This document shows, in pieces, positions 49,501-60,170 of a DNA stretch of 64,000 bases. The notes below the pieces were generated by a model that did no database searches, was not told the DNA's origin, and was given only the letters and a program-made list of their open reading frames with translations. This stretch comes from Lichenostomus cassidix (Eukaryota; Chordata; Aves; Passeriformes; Meliphagidae): assembly GCA_008360975.2 (NCBI GenBank), contig CM039182.1, positions 54,820,491-54,884,490 on the forward strand, given 5' to 3'. Positions within the stretch are counted from its first letter, which is position 1. Each line of letters opens with the position of its first letter. A program made the translations under genes and the position numbers.

Positions 49501-52500
49501 CAAAACTCTCAGACCTGCTTAGCAATTTTCTTCAGAAATGCCAAAAACCTCCAGAATATCAGAAAGTATGATGCACACAAGACAGGGGTGAGGATGGGAA
49601 TATACTGAATATGCTATAAAAATGAACAATCATAAGTGTCACTTTTTCCAGCAAATTTTTTTTAACCTCCTGAAGTAGTGCAGATTTTCAGCCACAACCA
49701 GATATGTTCTACATACATGGTGTAGAATTAAATCATACAAGAATAGAATTAAATAAAGCAAGTAATGCAGTTACAGGGATTAATGTGTAAGCCTAAGGAG
49801 AAAGTGACTGGCCAGCAAAGGAAACAGTAAAAGGAAAATGGTGTTTGGGGGAAGTAGGGGGAGGAAATCTCCTTACCACTCTGTAACAACCTTTGTGGCT
49901 GCTGCCAATTCAAAGCCAGTTGTGAGTCAGAGTGACTCCAAATTGTAGGCATTAGAAAGAAAAAAAAGAAAAAGGAAAACAAAACAAAAGAAATTAATTT
50001 TTTTTCCCCCAGAACTCTTTTGCTTGCAAGTTTGTCTTTCCCTTTTCCTACCTCATTCTTGCACATCCTCTGAGACAAGGGAGAAAGCTCTGCAGAAAAT
50101 AGGCCATCCTTTTGGCATAACATAGAAGAGTTTTGTGATATGACTTGCCCTGGTCTAATTGTGTGGCAGAGAAGGCTTGGGAATGTGATTCTGCATGGCA
50201 GCCCTGTGTACGGTAGTTAGATTTGTATCAGTGAGATAGGAAAAGTCTGCCCTTGAGATTCTGCACTGGCACAGTGCCAGCTGTTCACCATACTCATCTG
50301 TGTCTCTCCAGAGCAAAATCAAAACCTGCTGCCATGGTTCAGCTCTAGGTCAGACCCACAGCCAGATTACTGAGGTTTAGTTTTTTTGTTTGTTTCTTCT
50401 TAATTAGAAAATTGCTAACATTTTGTAAGGGAAGCTGCTTTCCTGATGATTCAACCTAAAGCAGGACTGTATCTGCTACTTGTACATCAAAGGCTGCAGG
50501 ATTTTGGTACCAGAATTAAACCTGCTTTGACCTTGTAACCGTAAAATAAAACCACAGTTAAGCTAGATTCACAATTTGATACATGCCAAAAAACATGCCA
50601 ACACTTCTTAGTTTAGACAAATACTTTTTGCTTTTGCAAGGAAAGATTCTGCCATGTATTACACAGGGATTTAATTTCTCTTTATTAATGGCATTTCACT
50701 TATTTTGCTGCCATTTGAAAGCCCTATAGGCAAGGCAGAGAAAGAATAAAGTAGGGGTAAAAATGGGAGAGGGAATTGCTAGTACAGAAAAAAATTTCCC
50801 ATCATGTTTGTGCTTGTGCAATCTCCATACATTTTAAAAATCTTTGTAGAAATAGCTATGAAATGAAAAAATGCAGACAGTCTTAAAGGGAGCATAGTCA
50901 GGATATGTCCTAAAACAAGTGTATCCCTGCTGTAATTCAGAGAAATTTTGAGATTTTCACTGAGCTCTGGCAAAGCATTGGCTGCCCCTCCCTCTCTCTT
51001 TGTGATCTCACTGGGGTTTGTAGGACTGGGGCTTGGGGCAATGGCTTTTAATTTTACTCCATATGAGGTTTTTCTTGGGGTGGGGTTCAGAGGTACAGCC
51101 TAGTATTACCCAGTGTATCCTACTCAGTGATTACTGATGAGTCCAGTGTTGCGGAGGAAAGGGTGCAAACATTATAATACATTGTCATGCCTCCTGGCTG
51201 TTTCTCCAATTCAGACACATCCCTCTACTCAACAAGTCTGTAACATTTAGTTAATTTTCCAGCACATTTATTAGTAAAAAAAAAAATATATATATTTTTT
51301 CCTTGCCCTCTTCTGACATATTCAGACTACTTTTTCATGCTCTCATATTGAAAAATGAATATTAGGTCAGATGGATGATTAATCTGAACCAATAAAGCCT
51401 TTCCTAAATAATAAGTGTGTTTCTGACAGCATAAAAACGCACAGTGCCTTTTTAAAAAGCACACTAAAATGTTACTCTGGGAAATAATAAACAGCAAAGA
51501 GTTTCACTGTGTAACAAAGCCTTATATGAAATAGTTCTTCTTCTGCCAGCTTTGAGGTTCCCATCTCTAAAGCTAACAGAAGGTTTCAATATTTTTGTGC
51601 TAAAGGGCAAGGAACAATAGAAATGTCTCACCTAATTTTTCTGCAGCAGTTGCTCTTTTACATAATTCTATCCTCAAGAAATTGAAGGCAGTTAGGAGGA
51701 GAACAAGAAATACAGAAATGAGCAGTTTTGTTTTGCCATATGAAAGGGATTGAAAGGAGACAAACATCAAAAAGTGAAGATAATGAGTAAAGAAACCCAT
51801 TGGCTTTTATTCCTGTGATTTTGAAGGACCAGAACTTTATTAGTATCCAGATTTGTTCCCCAAAATAGGGCATCTTAAAAGGTTTTTATAGATCATGTCA
51901 GAGCTTGGAGCACATTTTTTTCTGTGACTGGCCAGCAAAGGAGCAGAGAACTGCTTATCATGTGCATGAAAGGAGGTATGCAAGAGAGCTTGCTCTCAAG
52001 GGATATTCCTACCTCCATATCTCTAAATAATCCATACCCTCCTAGAAAGAGAATGTTGAAGGTTTTTTATGCCACCTCAATATTTTTTCCATCACTTGTT
52101 CCATTATTTATTGTGTAGTGACTTTCCAACTTGCAATGCCCTGAGCAAGCATGGTTCTTGCCTTGAGCTACCAGAGGGGAACTCTGGCTGCAAACTGCCT
52201 CCCCATCTGTCATGGAGGAGTGAGAAAAATCCATATTGGCAGAGATTTTTTTCTCCCCTTTCCCTTTGCCTCTGCTGCCAGAAGGGGAAACGGAACTCAC
52301 TCAGGAGTTATTGAGTTAATGTAAGGCCACAGAGTTGGAGAGCCCCAGACTGCAGAGCATGAAGACTGAACACCCTTTGAGTTCCTGCTGGATGAAGGCA
52401 TTTTCATCCCTTGGTGCAGGACTTTACAGATGCCTCCTCACACCACTCTCAACTTATGCAAACACCCTCCCCCAGTGCAGCAAGGCAGCTTTGAAGTACT

Positions 52501-54639
52501 TGGCAAAGTTCCAGCCTCCTAGAAAAGGTTTCTCTTAGTAAAATTGGTTAGATAAGTTTGCTGCCACTGCTCAATGGGGGGCATTTGCCCCCCCCCCCAA
52601 ATGATCCCCCTGTTTCTGGCCCACAGCTCCTTGTTACGTATTATTTCTCAGTGTCCATGAATCTGTGTCCAAGATTGCATGCTTTCACCTCACTGACTGG
52701 CTTCTTACCCCTTCTCTTTCCCATCACCTTTCCATGCTTTGCTGAATATCAGCTAGTTCTGAATAACAGCAAACACCATCTATTTTAGTCTTCTTTTTCC
52801 CCAGATCCCTCCTATATTCAGTGCAAAACATCTGAGGATACTTTTGAGTTGACAGTCATCACCATCACCTTCCATCCAAGGAGTAAAACAGCTGCCTGTA
52901 CCTTCCATGGTTCCTGACCCTGTGGAAATGGGGGATGATGCTTAGCCAAACGCCAAGACTCTGCTCCAAAAGACTCCATTTTGGTCTCATATTTGTGCCT
53001 AGAGAGGATATTTGTCAAACAAAATCCCATGGTTGTCCCTCTACCTCTGCAAACTTGAAAGCATTTAGACCCTGATACAAACTTTGGGACATGTTACCCC
53101 TCTCCACTGGGGCAACCTGCTCTTAGAAGAGATGAATGTCAAGCTATGATCGTCCTGAGGGAGCTGCAATTCTTGGCAGGGCACACTGTTTACAAGACGA
53201 CTGGTTTGTGACATTAGGCAAATTATCAGGAAAACTTGGCCCATCCCCTCTTTGTCCAGCTGTGTACTCAAGTGAGGCTATCAGATTGATGTTTTATTAA
53301 CAAACTGTGACCCAGACTGTGATTCAGCCATGGGTCTCCAACTTGCATGTAGAATTTGCCATTTTTAATGAAGCTTTTAAAAAAGTATTCCCTTCTCATT
53401 CAGAGCAGAGTAATTTTGCTTGTCAGGTAGCTTCTGTTTATCTATCATAATAAAGAGGTCTTGCTCATTCAGAGGTTTAAAGACTGTTGGCTTTTAGATC
53501 AACAGTTCACTCATTTTATCACTTGTGAGCTTACAGATATATTATCTCTAGCTGGTTATAAAACAACTGGGACTCAGCTAAGCTCAGCTCTTTTAAGGTG
53601 TGAGGGACTGTGCAGACCCTTGTAGCTGCTGAGCTACTGTAGGTTGCAGACATATCTGCAGTTTACTGGTGCTGTTTTTCAGACAAGACTAAGTTTAGCA
53701 ATATCCAGGAAATTCTTCTCTCTGAAGTTCTTATCATTCTCCACTTCAGCTTCTGCCACTCTGCCATGAGCCAGAGCTGGAGGAACAGCTAGCATCCTGT
53801 GTGTCAGCTCAGGGCCCTTTCCTGTATGAAATCTGGCATTTCACTGAGATAGCAAGTTACCTTTTTCTTATAACCTGTGTTTCATTTAGCACACAGCTAT
53901 TTATGTGGTATTTTGAAACTACTGCATCACTATTACATCCTTCTGAAAATAGCATGAGGTTCACCCTGATAATTCATAACATCCAAACCCAGACTTGAGT
54001 ATTATGGGTGTCCTGGGAAGAAAGGTGTGTAGGAAAGACCAAAGGCAGCTGCATACTGTGAAATAACAAGTATCAGACAAAATACAGTATCACAGCTAAT
54101 AGATGTATTTTAAAAGAAGCAACATCTATCTTTAATTGCATTTTAAAGATGTAGTGAGAAACCACAGTTATACATTTTTATAACAAACCTTTACATCTGA
54201 AATCAGAATAATTAAAAAAAAAAAAAGTGCTGATTATATATGGTCAAAATAACTGAGGCAAATTTTTGACAACATATTCTAAATATGATCATGTGGCCCC
54301 TGTCAGCAGCACTTTAAAGTCAGGCTGAATAATGTCAATGACAATCACTGTTTTTCCTTAGCTTACCAAAAACCACCAAACTAAAAACTATTTTGTTTTT
54401 TGTTTGTCTTTTTTTTTTTTTTGCATAGCTTTCAGTATTTCTGCCCTCTCACCTCTGCATATTGCAAGCCCATCTCAGTTCTGGATAATTACTTTAATGT
54501 TCTTAATATTTTTAATCCAGTTATCCTTGAATACATAATATATATTTTCTACCAATTATAAATACATAATTTTTATTAATCTGATTTCAATAACATGCAT
54601 TTATATAATTACTGTACAATCAAAATAGACATTGACTTT
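46537..54639. other. Intergenic downstream of NEUROD6
   Basis: Homopolymer tracts include an A-run and AT repeat at 51277-51299, a C-run at 52588-52598 and a T-run near 54411-54422. Short open frames show no recognisable domain. No exon of a neighbouring gene identified. Confidence 0.45.
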
Positions 54640-54959
54640 ACACAGTGTGTATGCTTTTATTTCAGTAGTATTGTTCAGACACACTGCTCAACAAATCAAA
54701 CAAATAGGGAAATGAAAAGTTAAGAAGGAGGGAGAAGACCTCTGGGAGGAAACATTCTCACAGTGATTACAGACAAAAAAAATACTCATCAGAAAAAGGG
54801 TTTATTAATACATAGAAAATCCTCACAATAGTTGAAACACACTTTAGGAGCTAGTAAACATTTTAAATTGTATTGTGCCAATTACGCAGTGCCCAAGCAT
54901 CTGCTTGCTCTTAATTAGATAGGGAGGTGAATGTCCACTGTTTATTTTCATTTTCCTCA
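54640..54959 (-). other. NEUROD6: NEUROD6 3' UTR (extent uncertain)
   Basis: After the stop codon the minus strand stays AT-rich with several AATAAA hexamers: 54942-54947 (too close to the stop to be likely), 54801-54806, 54656-54661 and 54572-54577. The hexamer at 54656 is followed by a GT-containing stretch and would give a 3' UTR of about 320 nt. The true end cannot be fixed from sequence and may lie further left. Confidence 0.4.
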
Positions 54960-55973
54960 TTAATTATGAAAAACTGCATTCAATTCATCTTGCATGGTGA
55001 GAGACTGGCTGCGCAGATGTAAGTCGTAAGGGAAGTGGCTCTCTGTAGGTAACCTAAACATCGAGCTCTGCCCAAGGGGACCCCTGGGTGGCACTGCACA
55101 GTAGTGCATGCCATAATTGTAATTTTTGCCGTAGTCCAAGCTTTCTTCTTGCTTCAGGGAAAATATCCCATTATAGTTAATTGGGGGAGGACTTAAGGGA
55201 CCTTCAAACTGTGGGCTGGCGCACTCAGGGGAAGTGCTTTCATAGAAGGACTCGTAAGCACTGCAGTAATTGTATGGTTTCATGGATTTAGAGTTGTCAA
55301 GAGTCCCATGCCCTGGGGGGGTGCCAAGCTCCGGGCTGTGGTAGGGAGGATAGAAGGTGGAGTAGGATGTGCGGGTATGATGGGCGCCTTCACCTGCCTG
55401 GCCCATTAGGAAACTTCTGGCATTCAGCTGCAGGCATCCCGCCACCAAGTTTGTAGTTGGCTGGGATAGACCCTTGCACAAGTTTTGGACGAAGGTGAGC
55501 AGGTCGGGTCTCTTGCCAATTCGCAGGATTTCAGAAAGAGCCCAAATATAGTTCTTGGCTAGTCTTAAAGTTTCTATTTTGGACAGTTTTTGTGTTTTAG
55601 AATAACAAGGGACCACTTTCCTTAAATTGTCCAAAGCATCATTAAGGCCGTGCATACGGTTCCTCTCTCTAGCATTGGCTTCTTGACGCCTGAATTTAAT
55701 CCTTTCCATCCTTATCTTGCTTGTCTTTTTTTTCCGAAGGCCTCTTCGCCTTGGCAAGCCATTCTCATCCTCCTCTTCTCTCTCTTCCTCCTCCTCTTCT
55801 TTTTCTGTGTCTTCTCCAGGAGATCTTTTAATATTCTTTCCTCTGAGGATGATCTGCTTTGAAAAGCTTTCTGGGTTCTTCAGTTGCTTTTGGTCATCAC
55901 TTTCTCTGGAAAACTTTCTACACATCTGGGATTCTGGCATTACAACAGACTCATCAAATGGTAGTGTTAACAT
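54960..55973 (-). CDS. NEUROD6: Neurogenic differentiation factor 6 (neuronal bHLH transcription factor)
   Basis: Intact 337-codon frame with a stop at 54960-54962. It encodes a class II bHLH activator that pairs with E proteins (TCF3/4/12) in the nucleus and binds CAnnTG E-boxes, with a role in differentiation and survival of cortical projection neurons (family knowledge). Seen in order: N-terminal [20 protein letters not shown]; a Glu-rich acidic stretch at about residues 57-70; a basic nuclear-localisation stretch at about 75-86 ([10 protein letters not shown]); the bHLH at about 94-146 with basic helix [17 protein letters not shown] and helix 2 [19 protein letters not shown]; the conserved NeuroD C-terminal domain from about 153; and the C-terminus [11 protein letters not shown]. 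The length equals that of mammalian NEUROD6, and the N-terminus and [16 protein letters not shown] segment separate it from NEUROD1, 2 and 4. The whole frame lies in one exon, as usual for NeuroD genes. The start has A at -3. No frameshift or missing key residue is seen. Confidence 0.98.
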   Translation of the reverse strand: MLTLPFDESVVMPESQMCRKFSRESDDQKQLKNPESFSKQIILRGKNIKRSPGEDTEKEEEEEEREEEDENGLPRRRGLRKKKTSKIRMERIKFRRQEANARERNRMHGLNDALDNLRKVVPCYSKTQKLSKIETLRLAKNYIWALSEILRIGKRPDLLTFVQNLCKGLSQPTTNLVAGCLQLNARSFLMGQAGEGAHHTRTSYSTFYPPYHSPELGTPPGHGTLDNSKSMKPYNYCSAYESFYESTSPECASPQFEGPLSPPPINYNGIFSLKQEESLDYGKNYNYGMHYCAVPPRGPLGQSSMFRLPTESHFPYDLHLRSQSLTMQDELNAVFHN

Positions 55974-55994
55974 GGTTCTATAATCTTAAGTTAC
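55974..55994 (-). other. NEUROD6: NEUROD6 exon 2 5' UTR and inferred splice acceptor
   Basis: On the minus strand a pyrimidine-rich stretch ending TTCTTTCAG lies just upstream of the start codon, with its AG at 55995-55996. Splicing there would leave 21 nt of untranslated leader before the ATG at 55973. NeuroD-family genes typically have a non-coding first exon and a single coding exon, which fits. The site is inferred; there is no transcript evidence here. Confidence 0.6.
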
Positions 55995-56105
55995 CTGAAA
56001 GAATGCCAGCACAATGTTTAAGTATTTCCATCTTTAAAGTTTCCCAATTCACACAGCCTCATGCACCTTACTTGTGTCTATGTGTACATTCTCTGTATAT
56101 GAGAG

Positions 56106-56135
56106 CGTGTGTGTGCATGCGTGTGTGTGTGTGTA
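56106..56135 (+). repeat. (TG)n microsatellite in NEUROD6 intron
   Basis: GTGTGTGTGCATGC followed by (GT)7. It lies in the inferred intron between the non-coding exon and the coding exon. Confidence 0.85.
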
Positions 56136-56790
56136 TAAATGCTCGATCTATATTTTTTGAATAAAATGCCAGTTGCAAATGCCCATTTTTTACAAAAAAA
56201 TAGTTTTTGAGAATTCTAAAATTGCTTGAAATGTTTGACCCTGCAACTAAAAAGCCACATTTCTCACAGATAAATATAGAGTAAATCAATATTTTAAGTG
56301 TAAAATTAACTCCCTGCTCATTTATTTATTTTTAAACAAACCCTTCAAACTCTCACCACCATGGAATTCAAAGAAATGCAAAATGTGATAAAGCAATACA
56401 GAAATTTCATTAATCCAAATTCCCCTGGGTGGAAAAATGAGGAGAGCCTGTGCAGTTTTAAAATTGAAAAAGTATCTCTATAACCTGATGGTAAATATTT
56501 TAAAATCACTTTTTGACTTATACTTCAAAATCGCAGGTTTTTCCCCTCCACAGTTCTTCCTGTATGTATGAAGATATTAAATTCTAGTAAGTTACAGTGG
56601 CTAAGAAGAAAAAAATAACGGAATATACCCCCCCCAGATCACTCAGCTAGTAATATAATTCAAATCAAAGAATTTTTTTCTAATTATTTGTATTAAAATC
56701 ACATGATGCTTATTTCATATTAAGACAAAAATCAGAATTATTTAACCCTAAATCCACTCAGATTAGAGTTAGGAAAAAAAATCCCCCTAC

Positions 56791-56923
56791 CTTTTCTCTT
56801 TTCCAAGCAAAAATTCTAATTTATATTATTTCTTTAGTTAGAATCAACTTATTTGCTTTTTTTCTTGTTCTTTTCTCCTTTTTTTTTTCTTTCCTATTAA
56901 TTGGGGGGGGGGGGGAGGTGAAA
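56791..56923 (-). other. NEUROD6: Inferred NEUROD6 non-coding exon 1
   Basis: Placed between a TATA-derived start (about 56923, some 25 bp below the TATA box) and a donor reading AAAAG/GTAGGG on the minus strand, whose GT is at 56789-56790. With the acceptor at 55995 the intron would be about 795 bp. The exon holds a run of 13 C on the sense strand (G at 56903-56915) followed by purine-rich sequence. Both ends are inferred from signals only. Confidence 0.45.
56903..56915 (+). repeat. G13 homopolymer in inferred NEUROD6 5' UTR
   Basis: Thirteen consecutive G on the plus strand, C13 on the sense strand, just downstream of the inferred transcription start. Length is likely variable and prone to sequencing error. 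Confidence 0.85.
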
Positions 56924-56947
56924 AATTCCCTGCACGCTATAGCAGTG

Positions 56948-56954
56948 TTTATAT
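56948..56954 (-). promoter_or_regulatory. TATA box of NEUROD6 (inferred)
   Basis: The minus strand reads GAATATAAACACTGC. ATATAAA is a good TATA match about 975 bp upstream of the start codon, where a short non-coding first exon and intron would place the promoter. A CATCTG E-box lies just upstream at 56966-56971 and a CACGTG at 57028-57033. CpG is sparse, so this looks like a tissue-specific TATA promoter rather than a CpG-island promoter. Confidence 0.55.
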
Positions 56955-56965
56955 TCTGCGAGGCT

Positions 56966-57110
56966 CAGATGTCTTCCTCCAGCCCTTAGCTGACAGGAGC
57001 GGTTTGTAGATTCTGACTGTAATCCTGCACGTGTGCTCAGAATCCAGCCTGGAATGGAAAAATTATTTCCTTTTCCTAATTACTTTGCATTTGTTTGCAG
57101 TTTGGGAGCA
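56966..57110 (-). promoter_or_regulatory. NEUROD6 proximal promoter with E-boxes and homeodomain-like site
   Basis: Directly upstream of the TATA box are a CATCTG/CAGATG E-box (56966-56971), the form preferred by neurogenin and NeuroD factors, and a CACGTG E-box (57028-57033). Near 57080-57105 are a TAATTA core and a TTTGCAT octamer half. The motifs are seen; that they act on NEUROD6 is inferred from position. Confidence 0.4.
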
Positions 57111-57569
57111 GCAAAAGCTTAAATCCCATGGACTTCAAAGAGAAAAGCAAAGCAAACGCAGGGGCTTTTTTTAATAGAACCAAATTAATCAACAACCCCA
57201 GTCAAAGACTAACTCTATCAGTATTGTCTACACACTCACAGTATTATATAAAAGCAATGAAAGTTTGTAATTGCATCAGAGGAATAAAATGTTAGGAGAA
57301 GTTATTAGACAGTAAATAGCACACACAAAATACAAGACAATGATACTGTATCTTTAAACACTTGCATGCACACCCAACACCAACTGAAATATATCTTTAT
57401 TTGTATTACCTTAGCTTTTTATTTCATTCAACAATCAGTTTTCATTTTTTGCCTTCCAAATCTTTTCAGTCTGAATGTCGCATCGTCTTCTGGAGTCTAG
57501 ATCTGTGTATATCTGCACTATCTCATTGATCTCTAAAAAGTGACATTGATGCCAACTGCCAGAGCTGGT

Positions 57570-57660
57570 ACCCATGCCATCTGCTAGTGACGTCACAGGG
57601 CAGAGAAAACCACGTGAGCCTTTCTCCTGGGACCTTCATTCTGCACTGATCATCTGGCAT
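57570..57660 (-). promoter_or_regulatory. Upstream motif cluster: two CATCTG E-boxes, a CRE palindrome and a CACGTG
   Basis: Within about 80 bp are CATCTG (57578-57583), the full cAMP-response palindrome TGACGTCA (57588-57595), CACGTG (57611-57616) and CATCTG (57651-57656). It lies about 650 bp upstream of the inferred NEUROD6 start. Such density in an AT-rich background suggests a neuronal enhancer or distal promoter responsive to bHLH and CREB/ATF factors. Function is inferred. Confidence 0.45.
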
Positions 57661-58859
57661 CCCTCTAAGTGGGTACCAGCATTCATGTATCAACACAGAA
57701 GGTTAGACTGATAGAAAGAAAAAAAATTCTGCACCAGCATTTCACATACAGTAGGTGCATTTCCACTGTAGTTGCTTTTTTTTAGCAGTCTAGCTGCATG
57801 GATGGATAGACATGCCAGCATTTGGTGCTATCCCTGCCTAGAGGTACAGCTGCCCTGTAGTTGTTAATATGGTATTGTTTATATAAGAAATGCTGTCTTG
57901 TATTGATCTGAGTCCCTCCAGTGCACCTGGTACCCAGGGACAAAAAAGAAACGACAAGGAAAGGAAGGCAGACATAGGGAAGTAATGCTGGTGTTATAAC
58001 ACATAGCATGGTCACAAAAAGTAGTTTTTGTGTTATGCTGCTGAGAGTGATTTTTGGGGTGTGGGGTTTTTTTGAGTACAGCTTGTTGCCCCAGAGCACA
58101 GAATAATAGGATGTCATCTGTAAGAAATCCTCCCCTCATATCCCTTGGTGGTTCTTAACATTGCAAAGTAAAAGAGGCGTTTGTAGAAAACTGGACATAC
58201 AGCATGAAGATTTAACAAATGATGCCCTTTTTCCAAAGCATGTGGCAGGGCTCGCTGGTGCCTGACCTGCTCTGGCGTGTTGCAATGTGACTGGGGTGCA
58301 CCTGCTCACATGTGTAACTTTGGATGCTCAAAGGGTTTGCCCCCTGCTATATTTTCTCTGTCTGCCCGATGTATTTGTGATTGTTTCCCCAATATCTCTT
58401 TAAAAACTCAGTTATTCCCTTTGGAAGCCTCCTAAAAATCTCCCCCTGCTCTTCTGTTTTCATCCCTAGATGCTCCTTTCCTCATGCCCTTGTTTCTCCT
58501 GTCAGTTGCCTCGCCTGTGCTCCCTGCTCTTCCTCCTTTAACCCTTTTGTCTCTTTCCACAGGAAAAACACTGTTATATGAAGCTGACAAAAGACTCTCA
58601 GCTCAGCCTTGCCACGGAGCTTATGGCAAACTCCACCTTGATCTGTTAGGGGTTTGTGGTTTTTTTAATTTAAGGGGTGGCATGTCACATATAAGCGGTG
58701 TCAAGAGAGTTACAGAGGGAATGATGTGCCACCTTAGAAACATTTTTTTTAAGTTTGGTTTCATTATTATTGTGTATCACTGCTTTTTTGTGACTAAGTA
58801 ATCTCTATACTAAAATAATGAGCAACTGAGTATGCTTTCAGTATTAAAACAATCTGTGG

Positions 58860-58960
58860 CAGAGCTGCTATTGTTATGAGTCCATATCAGTGTTTCCATC
58901 ATAAATCCTCGTTTTAAAGGGTTTATAATTCATCTGCTTTAATTCACATTGGTCCAAATC
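58860..58960. promoter_or_regulatory. Candidate conserved non-coding element near NEUROD6
   Basis: Complex AT-rich sequence with TTATAATTCATCTGCTTTAATTCACATTGG: a CATCTG E-box (58931-58936) flanked by homeodomain-like cores, about 2 kb upstream of the promoter. Inference from texture and position only. Confidence 0.2.
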
Positions 58961-59110
58961 TTGGCATTAATGTTCTCAGCCCCAATCCAATTATTTTTTT
59001 TCCCAAACTTTCATTTAAATATGTTTGGGCATATTTTTGGTTAGAGACAGTAACAAAAAAAAAAAAAAGACTGCAGCACAGAACAACATGTGTGTGGGAA
59101 GAGGGTGTTT

Positions 59111-59140
59111 TACATATCTCTATGTAAAATGAGATATGTA
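59111..59140. repeat. Perfect inverted repeat, 10-bp arms
   Basis: TACATATCTC, a 10-nt spacer, then GAGATATGTA. Confidence 0.85.
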
Positions 59141-59989
59141 AAGGCTCAATGATTTTAGAGCGTTTACCTAAAAAAAAAAAACTCACCCCAAACTTTGTTT
59201 TTTGGTTTTGGGTTTTTTTTAATAGAAGTAAGACATTCTCATCACTCACTCTTTACAAAGCTCAGGACTCTTTTTTTAGTTTTTGTTTTTTAAAGACAAT
59301 ATATTTGAAGTGACAGAGATGTTAAAACTTAAGGGGAAACTGTTCAAAAAGAGCAAGTGCTGTACTATTTATAAATGCTATAGCATTTGCTTCATTTTTA
59401 TTGCAAATATTACAATCTGTGTAACAAAGGAGAGGGCAGAATCCCATTATCCTCAAACGGAATTTATGTACTAAGATTTATATTGTGAAAGGTCCTAAGG
59501 GTTGTCAACCTTTCCAAGGATTTTGCATATTCATAGTATTGTACAATACATGATAATCTAAAAATGTAAAGTCCTGAAAAGTAACCAAACGCTGTTTCAA
59601 TACATACTAAAAATACTATGAGATATTGAAGAGAAGGTTAACATTGTAATAGTCCTATGTTTACAGAAGGACCAACAAAATTTTCAGTTATATCACACAG
59701 TGTCCAAAATACATGAAAGTATTTTTTCATCCTTTCTTATTGTTGAAGGAGGTGGTTATTTTTTTAAACAACTCAGATGCATTTTTAATGGGTTTGATAC
59801 TGCTGCTAAAATCAAAATGAATTAATTTGTGTTGAAGGATTCCCTCTGTAGGAGTAATATTACAGTTTTGCAGGTTCCTAATCCACCATTTGACCTTTTT
59901 AATATTTTCAAATAAATAGTGGAGAAACAAAATAGCTGAGCTATCAAGGTTTAAAAAGCCTCTACTCTGCATGCATACTAACTTTTCAT

Positions 59990-60170
59990 AAGGATTTTAC
60001 TACGCATTTTGTATTATGGATCCATGATATGCAAATAGGTACTGCTGTTAATATGCATTCACAGCATACCCGATAACTGCTGCTTTGCTGTCTACTGTGA
60101 ATGCATGTTAAGAATAATACACAAAATACAGTGAAACACACTCTATAGAATGGTTGTACAGAACCAAATA
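59990..60170. promoter_or_regulatory. Candidate conserved element with octamer and 12-bp inverted repeat
   Basis: A perfect POU octamer ATGCAAAT at 60029-60036 is followed by ATGCATTCACAG (60053-60064), a 30-nt spacer and its exact reverse complement CTGTGAATGCAT (60095-60106). It lies about 3 kb upstream of the NEUROD6 promoter. Possible enhancer; function inferred. Confidence 0.3.

Noticed and set aside
55650..56164. Plus-strand frames over NEUROD6
   Set aside because: Antisense shadows of the NEUROD6 coding exon and intron with Ser/Phe runs from the acidic codons.
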